From: UMGS1279 sp045630265
GTDB taxonomy: Bacteria; Bacillota; Clostridia; Oscillospirales; Acutalibacteraceae
NCBI GenBank assembly: GCA_045630265.1
Contig: JAZQSV010000053.1
Coordinates: 1-14,998 of the forward strand
Direction of reading: 5' to 3'
Length of the DNA stretch: 14,998 nt
Part shown: piece by piece, positions 1 through 6,081 of the stretch
Layout: every line of letters starts with the position of its first letter
Position numbering within the stretch: the stretch's first letter is position 1
Notes under the pieces: model-generated
What the model was told of the DNA's origin: nothing
The model's input: only the letters and a program-made list of their open reading frames with translations
Database searches by the model: none
Program-made: the position numbers and the translations under genes

Positions 1-1111
1 GCTTTTCGATAGCAGTGTTGAGATTCCTGAGGATGCATATCTTGGCGAGGATATTATAAATCACGCTAAGGCGTTTGCCGAAATTCACGGCGATAAATAC
101 GTTAACACCTCGGTAGAAGAAAGACAAAATGCACTTTGCGATTTTGCGCTTCCTAAAAATATTCAAAAACTTAAAGACGACCTTTCAAAGTATAGAATAA
201 ATTATGACTGTTGGTATCACGAAAGCAGTCTGCACGAAAGCGGCAAGGTTGAGGAAATTATTGAAAAGCTTAAAAAGTCGGGCTATACCTATGAAAGCGA
301 GGGTGCACTTTGGCTTAAATCGACCGAGTTTGGCGACGAAAAGGATAGGGTGCTTCTCCGCGCAAACGGTGTACCAACCTATCTTGTTCCCGATATTGCT
401 TATCATTATGATAAGCTTGTTACCCGTAATTTTGATTTAGCTATTGATATTTTGGGCGCCGACCATCACGGTTATATCGCACGTATGATGGCTGCTTTAA
501 CGGCGCTTGGTGTTGACGCTAACAGGCTTAAAATTGTTATTATGCAAATGGTTCGCCTAGTTAAAAACGGCGAGACTTATAAGCTTTCAAAACGTTCGGG
601 CAAAGCGGTTACTCTTGAAACTCTGCTTGATGAGGTGCCGATTGATGCCGCTAGATATGTTTTCAATTCCAAAGAGCCAAATACTCATCTTGAGTTTGAC
701 CTTGATTTAGCGGTTGAACAGTCTAGCCAAAATCCTGTTTATTATGTTCAGTATGCCCACGCTAGAATTTGCAGTATTTTGAGGAATCTTAGCGCCGAGG
801 GTATTGAGCCTAATAAGGTTTCAAGCAAAGACCTTGACTGTTTGAAGGCGCCAGAGGAAAGGGAACTTATCAGATATATTTCAACCCTTCCCGAAACCAT
901 TGTAAACGCGGCAGAGGGATTTGACCCAGCCTACCTTACACGCTATGCGTATGACCTTGCAACCCTTTTCCACAAGTTCTATAATTCTTGTAGAGTTAAG
1001 GGCGAGGAGGAAGGTCTAATGCAGGCTCGTCTTAACCTTTGCCTTGCAACAAAAATAACGGTTGCAAATGTTTTAAGAATGCTTAAAATTGACGCGCCAA
1101 CTGAAATGTAA
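1..1111 (+). CDS. argS: Arginyl-tRNA synthetase, C-terminal part (5' end outside window)
   Basis: This enzyme charges tRNA-Arg with arginine in the cytoplasm. The reading frame is open from the first bases (codons start at position 2), giving about 369 residues, so the N-terminal domain and the HIGH-motif half of the catalytic domain lie upstream of the window. Visible ArgRS signatures are the GADHHGY segment (about 456-476), the KLSKRSGK form of the KMSKS loop followed by AVTLETLL (about 584-628), and the C-terminal all-helical anticodon-binding domain opening with YVQYAHARICSI. The frame stops with TAA at 1109-1111, just before a strong terminator. Nothing suggests a frameshift. The KMSKS-like loop is well conserved here, although many ArgRSs have a degenerate one. 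Confidence 0.96.
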   Translation, partial: LFDSSVEIPEDAYLGEDIINHAKAFAEIHGDKYVNTSVEERQNALCDFALPKNIQKLKDDLSKYRINYDCWYHESSLHESGKVEEIIEKLKKSGYTYESEGALWLKSTEFGDEKDRVLLRANGVPTYLVPDIAYHYDKLVTRNFDLAIDILGADHHGYIARMMAALTALGVDANRLKIVIMQMVRLVKNGETYKLSKRSGKAVTLETLLDEVPIDAARYVFNSKEPNTHLEFDLDLAVEQSSQNPVYYVQYAHARICSILRNLSAEGIEPNKVSSKDLDCLKAPEERELIRYISTLPETIVNAAEGFDPAYLTRYAYDLATLFHKFYNSCRVKGEEEGLMQARLNLCLATKITVANVLRMLKIDAPTEM

Positions 1112-1132
1112 AGGTATATATAAAGCAAAAAT

Positions 1133-1168
1133 AAAAGTCTATTGGGTTATCCCCAATAGACTTTTAAA
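1133..1168. terminator. Bidirectional intrinsic terminator between argS and the SGNH gene
   Basis: A perfect 14-bp stem (1133-1146 with 1152-1165) has a 5-nt loop. The stem ends in AAAA/TTTT, so a U-tract forms on either strand. It sits between two convergent genes and can end transcription of both. Confidence 0.93.
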
Positions 1169-1183
1169 AATATTTGAATAAAA

Positions 1184-2593
1184 TTATCGGTATGCAATAC
1201 CGTAAATTCTGACAAGAGCGGAACCTGCGTTACTAACAAGAGTAACCTCTGTTCCAAGCTTGGCCGAAACCGCATAGAATTTTGGCGCCGCAAGATCTTT
1301 AATATTAATAGTTGTTTCTGTAACTTCACCGTTTCCAAGAAGGGTTATGGTGCCGCTTGTTCCGCCTGTAACAATTCCAAAAATGTAAAGCTCGGTTGTA
1401 CCCTCGGGCAAAGTAAATTTGATTGTAGAGCCGGAGGTGTTTGTTTTCCAACCATGGTAAGTGTTGTATTCAGAAGATTGAATGGTAGTAAAGCCGTTAG
1501 CAATAGCGCCGCCCAAACCGTCTGTAAAGTACTTATATGTATAATAAGCTAAATATTGGGGAGCAGGAAAATCATTTGCAGTATCTGTTATGGAGCTTAA
1601 ATTTGCTTTAACATAATCGAGATGGTTGCCAATAAGACAGCCTGCAATATAGTGACCGTTATCGTTGGGATGAATATAGTCGGCAGCAATATCTTTCCAA
1701 GCGATTTTTTTATTGTTGATTTCCTTCCAAACGTAGTTGCCATAATTTATTGAAGGAATGTTATATGTATTAATGGCTTTTTTAATGTGCTCGTTAATAG
1801 AAAATGATCTTTTTGGATTTGGTGATGAGTAAGAAGCTGCACTACTCAGGCAGGAAAACTGAATTGCCATAATAGCAGGGGAGTTGCTTAGGGTTGCAAT
1901 CCTATAAAGGAGTGTAGAATATGTTGAATACATATCTTCTCCACCCGAATTAACATTAAAATCCACCACAACAAAGTCGGGCTTGTATTGGAGAAGGTCT
2001 GCTTCAAGTCTCGCACATGCCATTTGAGGATTTGTACCACCAATACCGGCTGAAATGAATTTAAAGGTGGCTTTGGGGAAGTTTTTAACCCACCACTCTT
2101 TAACATAGTAACCATAGGAATTTTTAATATTGGAGGCGGATGAGCCTGCAGAAATCGAACCGCCTAAAACGGCAATAACATAGCTGCCGCCGTTTTGCGC
2201 CTTTTTCATAAGGTTTATAATGCGTGCATTGTTACCTACGTTTTCCAAACTGGCATTGTATGCGTCGGTACTGGTGGGGTCAATGTTTAAATCCTTAAGA
2301 ATACCGTTTGACTCCGATTTTGATGAAACATTCTGAGTAGTAACCGGTTTACTCGATGGTTTGTTACTTGTTGTGTTAGACATTGTGCTTTCATCCTTTT
2401 CTGAGGTGGTTTGACTTTCTGTTTCATTTGCTGTATCAGAAGTTGTACTGCTAAGGTCAGTGTCAGAACTAAGGTCGGTGTCAGATGAATTTCCACTGTC
2501 GGGCTTTTTGGTACAAGCTGATAAACCAATCACCAAACACAAAACTAGACAAAGAGGCACAGGTGAAAATAAAAATTTTTTATGGTTATACAT
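1184..2593 (-). CDS. Secreted SGNH/GDSL-hydrolase lipoprotein
   Basis: This 469-residue protein is probably an extracellular, membrane-anchored esterase or deacetylase, perhaps acting on acetylated polysaccharide; the substrate is inferred only. A hydrophobic signal peptide ends in the lipobox LSAC (Cys27). A Ser/Thr/Asp-rich linker follows, with a tandem SSDTDL duplication (about residues 36-47). The SGNH domain spans about 130-330: GGSIS with nucleophile Ser146, the GIGGT block with oxyanion Gly (183-187), a block III DFNVNS (211-216), and the DYIHPND block with Asp305 and His308. Block III usually ends in Asn-Asp and here reads Asn-Ser. A C-terminal beta-rich module of about 110 residues may be a binding domain. 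The start is supported by AAGGA (2601-2605, minus sense) 7 bases upstream. The gene stands alone, with its own promoter and a shared terminator. Confidence 0.88.
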   Translation of the reverse strand: MYNHKKFLFSPVPLCLVLCLVIGLSACTKKPDSGNSSDTDLSSDTDLSSTTSDTANETESQTTSEKDESTMSNTTSNKPSSKPVTTQNVSSKSESNGILKDLNIDPTSTDAYNASLENVGNNARIINLMKKAQNGGSYVIAVLGGSISAGSSASNIKNSYGYYVKEWWVKNFPKATFKFISAGIGGTNPQMACARLEADLLQYKPDFVVVDFNVNSGGEDMYSTYSTLLYRIATLSNSPAIMAIQFSCLSSAASYSSPNPKRSFSINEHIKKAINTYNIPSINYGNYVWKEINNKKIAWKDIAADYIHPNDNGHYIAGCLIGNHLDYVKANLSSITDTANDFPAPQYLAYYTYKYFTDGLGGAIANGFTTIQSSEYNTYHGWKTNTSGSTIKFTLPEGTTELYIFGIVTGGTSGTITLLGNGEVTETTINIKDLAAPKFYAVSAKLGTEVTLVSNAGSALVRIYGIAYR

Positions 2594-2639
2594 ATTTTAT
2601 TCCTTAGTTTTTAATTAATGCCTAAAAGGTGTGTAATAT

Positions 2640-2668
2640 ATTATAGCACAATTTTGCATTAATGTCGG
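2640..2668 (-). promoter_or_regulatory. Sigma-A promoter for the SGNH lipoprotein gene
   Basis: On the minus strand, -35 CCGACA (2668-2663) and a perfect -10 TATAAT (2645-2640) are 17 bp apart and lead into the lipoprotein gene. A short inverted repeat TGTCG...CGACA (2663-2667 and 2678-2682) overlaps the -35. It could be an operator half-site pair, but the arms are only 5 bp. Confidence 0.7.
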
Positions 2669-2793
2669 GCAAAATATCGACAAAAAATAGCACGAAATTG
2701 ATAATTCATAAAAGGTAAAAAGGATTTTAAAATCATCAAAAGAGTTTTAAAAAACAACGAAATCAGTAAGGAAAAACATTTTCTAAATAGCAC

Positions 2794-2822
2794 TTGACAA
2801 AAGTATATCTTTAAGTTATAAT
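2794..2822 (+). promoter_or_regulatory. Consensus promoter of tRNA-Leu
   Basis: Perfect TTGACA (2794-2799) and perfect TATAAT (2817-2822) are separated by 17 bp, about 55 bp before the tRNA. This is expected for a strongly transcribed stable RNA gene. Confidence 0.92.
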
Positions 2823-2876
2823 ACATATTGTCTTTTGAAATAGTAAAAGATACCTCTTACTTATTACTTTAAATAT

Positions 2877-2960
2877 GCGGGTGTGGCGGAACTGGCAGAC
2901 GCGCTAGACTTAGGATCTAGTGTCCCCGACGTGCAGGTTCGATTCCTGTCACCCGCACCA
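2877..2960 (+). tRNA. tRNA-Leu (anticodon TAG)
   Basis: This class II tRNA has a 7-bp acceptor stem GCGGGTG (2877-2883) paired with CACCCGC (2950-2956), discriminator A2957 and an encoded CCA (2958-2960). The anticodon stem CTAGA/TCTAG encloses the loop CTTAGGA, with anticodon TAG at 2911-2913, which reads CUN leucine codons. A short variable arm and a T arm with GGTTCGATTCC are present. It is a single-gene unit between a consensus promoter and an intrinsic terminator. Confidence 0.98.
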
Positions 2961-2992
2961 AAACCTTAGGCCATTCGGTCTAAGGTTTTTTG
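2961..2992 (+). terminator. Intrinsic terminator of tRNA-Leu
   Basis: A 12-bp stem (2961-2972 with 2977-2988, one G-T wobble) has a 4-nt loop ATTC. It is followed by a T run and begins directly after the CCA end. Confidence 0.93.
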
Positions 2993-3003
2993 CTTTTCAA
3001 TTA

Positions 3004-3032
3004 TTGCTCTTTTTATTTTAAAATGATATAAT
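3004..3032 (+). promoter_or_regulatory. Extended -10 promoter for the FkbM methyltransferase gene
   Basis: TATAAT (3027-3032) is preceded by TG at 3024-3025 (extended -10). A weak -35 TTGCTC (3004-3009) lies 17 bp upstream. Transcription would start near 3039, giving a leader of only about 15 nt with GGAG (3044-3047) 5 bases before the ATG. Confidence 0.65.
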
Positions 3033-3052
3033 GATAAAAAGGCGGAGATGGT

Positions 3053-4075
3053 ATGACAGATATTTGGACAAAGCTAAAAAGTGAAACGCGCCCAATACTG
3101 CTTTACGGTAGCGGGGATGGCGCAGAAAAAATCTATGCCGAGCTTATTAGAAATGGCATAAAAATAAGCGGTGTTTTTGCAAGCGACGGCTTTAGAAAAA
3201 ATAGAAAATTTAAGGGTTTTGATATCATCACCTTTTCGGCGGCTAAAGAACGTTTTGGAGATTTTTTAGGTCTATTTGCCTTTGGCTCAAATACAGGAGA
3301 AGTACTAAATGGCGTACGGCAAATGAAAAGGGAAAGAGAAATTTTAGTGGCCGAAATGCCGGTTTGTGGAAGTGCGCCTTTTAATATAGAATTCGCAAGA
3401 GAAAATGCCGAAAACTTAAAAGCGGTTTACGAACTTTTGGCCGACGAGCAGTCAAAAAATGTTTTTGAACAAACGGTACTTTTTAAACTTGATGGCAATA
3501 TGGATAGACTTTTTATCTGTGAAACGGATGAAAATGAGGCATTCGAAAACATTTTGCGGCTGAAAAAAGGCGATAGTTTTTTAGACCTTGGCGCCTATAA
3601 CGGAGATACCGTTTTGGATTTTGTAAATAGGGTAGGGGAATATTCCTACATTACCGCCATTGAGCCCGATAAGAAAAGCTTCGAAAAGTTGACTGCAAAC
3701 ACAAAGCATTTAAAAATAGACTGCATAAACGCCGCGATTTCAGATAAATGCGGCCAGATACCTTTTTCCTTTAAGGGCTCCAGGGGCTCGGTATTCGGTG
3801 GAACGGATAGCGTAAAGGCAGTAACTGCCGATAGTCTTGGAAAAACCTTTGACTATATTAAATTTGATGTAGAGGGGCAGGAACTTTCGGCCATTTTGGG
3901 CGCGAAAGAGTTAATAACGGAACATAAACCCAAAATGCTTATTTCCTGCTACCATAGAATAGACGATTATTTTAAAATTCCACTCGAGGTGCTTAAAATT
4001 CGCCCCGACTATAAGGTTTATATGCGCCACTACCCCTACATTCCCGCTTGGGACACTAATTTTTATTTTATATAA
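3053..4075 (+). CDS. FkbM-family SAM-dependent methyltransferase with N-terminal Rossmann-like domain
   Basis: This 340-residue cytoplasmic protein probably methylates a hydroxyl group, most often on a sugar of a surface glycan in this family; the substrate is unknown. The C-terminal methyltransferase domain (about 165-340) shows the SAM-binding motif FLDLGAYNGDT (176-186), an acidic ribose-contacting position in AIEPD (202-206), and the FkbM hallmark FDVEGQE (271-277). The terminal HYPYIPAWDTNFY segment is also typical. The N-terminal region opens with LLYGSGDGAEKI (16-27), a glycine-rich loop after a beta strand. It resembles the Rossmann-like N domains of glycan-modifying enzymes and could bind a nucleotide. 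The start is fixed by GGAG at 3044-3047. The gene is monocistronic, bounded by its own promoter and a two-way terminator, with no sugar-biosynthesis neighbours to narrow the substrate. Confidence 0.85.
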   Translation: MTDIWTKLKSETRPILLYGSGDGAEKIYAELIRNGIKISGVFASDGFRKNRKFKGFDIITFSAAKERFGDFLGLFAFGSNTGEVLNGVRQMKREREILVAEMPVCGSAPFNIEFARENAENLKAVYELLADEQSKNVFEQTVLFKLDGNMDRLFICETDENEAFENILRLKKGDSFLDLGAYNGDTVLDFVNRVGEYSYITAIEPDKKSFEKLTANTKHLKIDCINAAISDKCGQIPFSFKGSRGSVFGGTDSVKAVTADSLGKTFDYIKFDVEGQELSAILGAKELITEHKPKMLISCYHRIDDYFKIPLEVLKIRPDYKVYMRHYPYIPAWDTNFYFI

Positions 4076-4079
4076 AAAT

Positions 4080-4120
4080 AAGCCATAGAGCGTTCACTAA
4101 CGCACTATGGCTTTGTTTTA
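4080..4120. terminator. Bidirectional terminator between the FkbM and PHP genes
   Basis: A 9-bp stem (4080-4088 with 4105-4113), one A-A mismatch and a further 5-bp stem (4090-4094 with 4099-4103) surround a CACT loop. T-rich DNA follows on the plus strand, and the A-rich left flank gives a U-tract on the minus strand. The right flank runs over the end of the PHP gene stop region. Confidence 0.88.
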
Positions 4121-4894
4121 TTTCTGAATATTGATAATTTGTGTTTTTTCAAGCGTTTTTAATGAGTACCGTCTTATAAGCTCCTCGGCAATTTTAAAGG
4201 ACTTTTTATTAGCCAAGTGCTCTGGAGCGTGAGCGTCTACGCCCAATATAACCTTATTACCGACCTGCCCCGCGACCTCCCAAAAATTGGGGTTTGGGTA
4301 GTGGCGGTTTTGCCTAATACCTAAAAGGTTTAATTCAATAGGAATATTAAGCTCTTTTGCCGTAAGGCAAAGACGTTTCATCTCTTTCTTATAAAAATCG
4401 TCATCGCCTAAAAAGTTGCATAGGTCCGGGTGGGCAAGGTAGGTAAAAACACCGGTTTTAAGGCCTTCTATAGTTTCATTAACGTAGGTCGAAAGAATGT
4501 TCTTATCGGTGTGGCGCACCGCGGCATAAAAGCCGTTTGGGTACTCACTGCCGGTGTAATGCTGACCAAGGAGTAAATACTCCACTCCCATATCCTTTGC
4601 GTCTTTTAACATATCGGCAAAGTAAAGCGGGTAATATTCCATTTCAAGTCCCACTAAAATCTCAATATCATTTTTATATTCATCTTTAAGGGCCAAAATG
4701 GTTTTAATATACATTCCCTTGTCCTCTGGCATTAGGCGGTAGTGGGAGCGGAAGCCGTTTGGAAATATGCATGGAGAATGTTCCGAAAATCCCAAAGTTT
4801 TATATCCATTTTCGATAGCGACTTCCACATATTCTCTAGGGTTTCCTAAAGCGTGGTCGCAAAAATTGGAATGGGTATGAATGTTGAACTGCAT
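4118..4894 (-). CDS. PHP-domain phosphatase, histidinol-phosphatase (HisJ/HisK) family
   Basis: This 258-residue cytoplasmic metal-dependent phosphoesterase belongs to the family that converts L-histidinol phosphate to histidinol, the penultimate reaction of histidine synthesis. PHP metal-binding motifs are visible in order: HTH at residues 6-8, the FSEHSP segment, GLEMEYYP, LLGQHY, YLAHPDLC and the C-terminal GVDAHAPEHL. The length is normal for the family. No other his genes are present in the window, so the histidinol-phosphate activity is assigned by family only and another small phosphomonoester is possible. It is last in a minus-strand group, 55 bp after the flavin-reductase-like gene. 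Its Shine-Dalgarno (AAGGAAG, 4904-4910 region, minus sense) can be paired in a hairpin over 4897-4924. Confidence 0.85.
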   Translation of the reverse strand: MQFNIHTHSNFCDHALGNPREYVEVAIENGYKTLGFSEHSPCIFPNGFRSHYRLMPEDKGMYIKTILALKDEYKNDIEILVGLEMEYYPLYFADMLKDAKDMGVEYLLLGQHYTGSEYPNGFYAAVRHTDKNILSTYVNETIEGLKTGVFTYLAHPDLCNFLGDDDFYKKEMKRLCLTAKELNIPIELNLLGIRQNRHYPNPNFWEVAGQVGNKVILGVDAHAPEHLANKKSFKIAEELIRRYSLKTLEKTQIINIQK

Positions 4895-4896
4895 TG

Positions 4897-4924
4897 AATA
4901 AACTTCCTTTTTAAAAGGTTTATT
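4897..4924 (-). promoter_or_regulatory. Hairpin that can occlude the PHP gene ribosome binding site
   Basis: AATAAA (4897-4902) pairs with TTTATT (4919-4924), and CCTTT (4906-4910) pairs with AAAGG (4914-4918), with a small bulge. In minus-strand RNA the AAAGG arm at 4906-4910 is part of the ribosome binding site of the PHP gene, so the fold would hide it. Most pairs are A-U, so stability is modest. Confidence 0.35.
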
Positions 4925-4949
4925 TTCGCTATTATTTAATCCTTTATTC

Positions 4950-5462
4950 CTAGTCCTCTTTTATGTATGCGGCAACAATTTCGCCGTATACCATATTGTG
5001 AAAATCGTTAGTGGGATAAACGCTTTCCGGTATAGTATTTTCCAAAAAACAATTTTTACTAAGCTTTTGTATGTACTCTTTTTTGCAAATAAGTACAAGC
5101 CGCGCTTCGTCAAAATAGGGAGCGCCGGTTTCGGGGTCGAAAACGGTGGTTAACTCCGCTGCTTTTATCTTGTCTAAATCTCGGCCTGACTTGCTACCGC
5201 AAATTTTGTGCGGAGCTTTATTATCCCCTAAAAACGAAAGGGTGTAATAATCCTTTTTTGCCACAAATTCCATAGTGTATCTTTGCGGTCTTATGGCCGC
5301 TATGGCAACCGGCTTATTCCACATAACACCTGTAAAGCCCCAACTTGCAGTCATGGTATTTACGACCGTTTTATCTCCTGCTGTAATAAGCATCCATTCA
5401 TTGCCGATATTATCCATAAAATTTTCCTTAATATCGTATACGTTTATTTTGTTAAAAGACAT
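4950..5462 (-). CDS. Flavin reductase-like (FMN-binding split-barrel) protein
   Basis: This 170-residue protein of the flavin reductase-like/DIM6-NtaB family uses a split-barrel fold to bind FMN and usually reduces flavin with NAD(P)H, or uses flavin in electron transfer. Visible family features are the N-terminal WMLITAGD strand, the segment NTMTASWGFTGVMWNKPVA (FMN phosphate and ring contacts in this family), IRPQRYT, and the YYTLSFLG strand. These match the short clostridial flavoredoxin-like members. No partner oxygenase or oxidoreductase lies nearby, so the electron acceptor is unknown. The start is set by GGAGGAG (5468-5474, minus sense) 5 bases upstream. A terminator-like hairpin lies immediately upstream of this RBS with no room for a promoter between them, so expression probably depends on read-through from the regulator gene. 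Confidence 0.85.
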   Translation of the reverse strand: MSFNKINVYDIKENFMDNIGNEWMLITAGDKTVVNTMTASWGFTGVMWNKPVAIAAIRPQRYTMEFVAKKDYYTLSFLGDNKAPHKICGSKSGRDLDKIKAAELTTVFDPETGAPYFDEARLVLICKKEYIQKLSKNCFLENTIPESVYPTNDFHNMVYGEIVAAYIKED

Positions 5463-5478
5463 ATTTGCTCCTCCGATT

Positions 5479-5514
5479 CAAAAAATTAAGCCGACAATTA
5501 CTGCCGACTTAATT
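5479..5514 (-). terminator. Minus-strand terminator or attenuator between yerC and the flavin reductase gene
   Basis: In minus-strand RNA, 5514-5502 pairs with 5496-5484 as a 13-bp stem with two G-U pairs and a 5-nt loop (5497-5501), followed by a U run (5486-5481). Read on the plus strand those two pairs become A-C mismatches, so the hairpin suits only leftward transcription. It ends about 10 bases before the flavin reductase RBS. Confidence 0.85.
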
Positions 5515-5521
5515 AAACCTA

Positions 5522-5545
5522 TTAAAAAATTACTTAAAAAATTAC
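5522..5545. repeat. Perfect 12-bp tandem duplication
   Basis: The unit TTAAAAAATTAC occurs twice in direct succession (5522-5533, 5534-5545). The second copy ends on the first base of the yerC stop triplet. It is probably simple replication slippage, adding an AT-rich spacer between the stop codon and the terminator. Confidence 0.85.
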
Positions 5546-5829
5546 TATTTATCCATTCTTGAAAAAACAATTTCGTACCCGTCGTTACCATAGGTAAGGG
5601 AACGGTTTACACGGCTTATGGTTGCAGTACTGGCGCCTGTTGCGGCAACAATGTCGTTATAAAGCTGCTTATCTTTCAGCATACGTGCAACTTCAAATCG
5701 CTGTGAAAGAGATTTAATTTCTTTAATGGTGCAAACGTCCTCGAAAAATTTGTAGCATTCATCAATTGTTTCAAGGGCTAAAACTGCCTTGAAAAAATTG
5801 TCTGTCATTTCGTTTTTAAGGTTAATCAT
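5545..5829 (-). CDS. yerC: TrpR-like transcriptional regulator, YerC/YecD family
   Basis: This small (94 aa) all-helical protein is related to the tryptophan repressor TrpR and found widely in Firmicutes; its ligand and targets are mostly uncharacterised. The helix-turn-helix is visible as YNDIVAATGASTATISRVNRSL split across residues 57-78, preceded by the family's IKEIKSLSQRFEVARML helix (about 35-51). An in-frame ATG at 5854-5856 would add nine residues. The ATG at 5827-5829 is preferred because GGAGG (5838-5842, minus sense) lies 8 bases before it, and the upstream codons run through the RBS. The gene has its own sigma-A promoter and is the first of a possible three-gene minus-strand unit. 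Whether it regulates its neighbours or the divergent gltX operon is not shown by the sequence. Confidence 0.88.
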   Translation of the reverse strand: MINLKNEMTDNFFKAVLALETIDECYKFFEDVCTIKEIKSLSQRFEVARMLKDKQLYNDIVAATGASTATISRVNRSLTYGNDGYEIVFSRMDK

Positions 5830-5870
5830 AAGTATATCCTCCGTAGTGTACCACAATTTTCTCTATTCTC

Positions 5871-5899
5871 ATAGTAACACTTTAAACCGGAAAAGTCAA
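5871..5899 (-). promoter_or_regulatory. Sigma-A promoter of yerC
   Basis: On the minus strand, TTGACT (5899-5894) and TACTAT (5876-5871) are separated by 17 bp. Predicted start is near 5864, about 35 nt before the ATG. Confidence 0.78.
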
Positions 5900-6013
5900 G
5901 AGCGATTTTGTTTAATTTTATATTTGTTTGCGTTTTGAGGACATACTTATACTTAAAAATATATAATGTATAAAAATAAATTGTAAAAAAGTTATAAAAT
6001 TTTAAAATAATGG

Positions 6014-6042
6014 TTGAAAGTTGAAAGGAAATTTGCGATAAT
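6014..6042 (+). promoter_or_regulatory. Promoter of the gltX-glnS-nif3 operon
   Basis: TTGAAA (6014-6019) and GATAAT (6037-6042) are 17 bp apart, with a TGC extension before the -10 (6034-6036). The leader is only about 30 nt, so there is no space for a T-box riboswitch. The very AT-rich DNA from about 5915 to 6060 also contains a second TATAAT (5962-5967) with a poor -35 (AGGACA, 18-bp spacer). It may be an alternative start. Confidence 0.7.
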
Positions 6043-6081
6043 AGAATTACTAATATATATATTAAAATGAGGAATTATGCA

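Noticed and set aside
5522..5545. CRISPR-like or regulatory meaning of the 12-bp tandem repeat
   Set aside because: Only two contiguous AT-rich copies with no spacer; best explained by slippage.
6067..6081. Upstream ATG as the gltX start
   Set aside because: No ribosome binding site precedes it, and the GAGGA that serves the ATG at 6082 lies within those codons.
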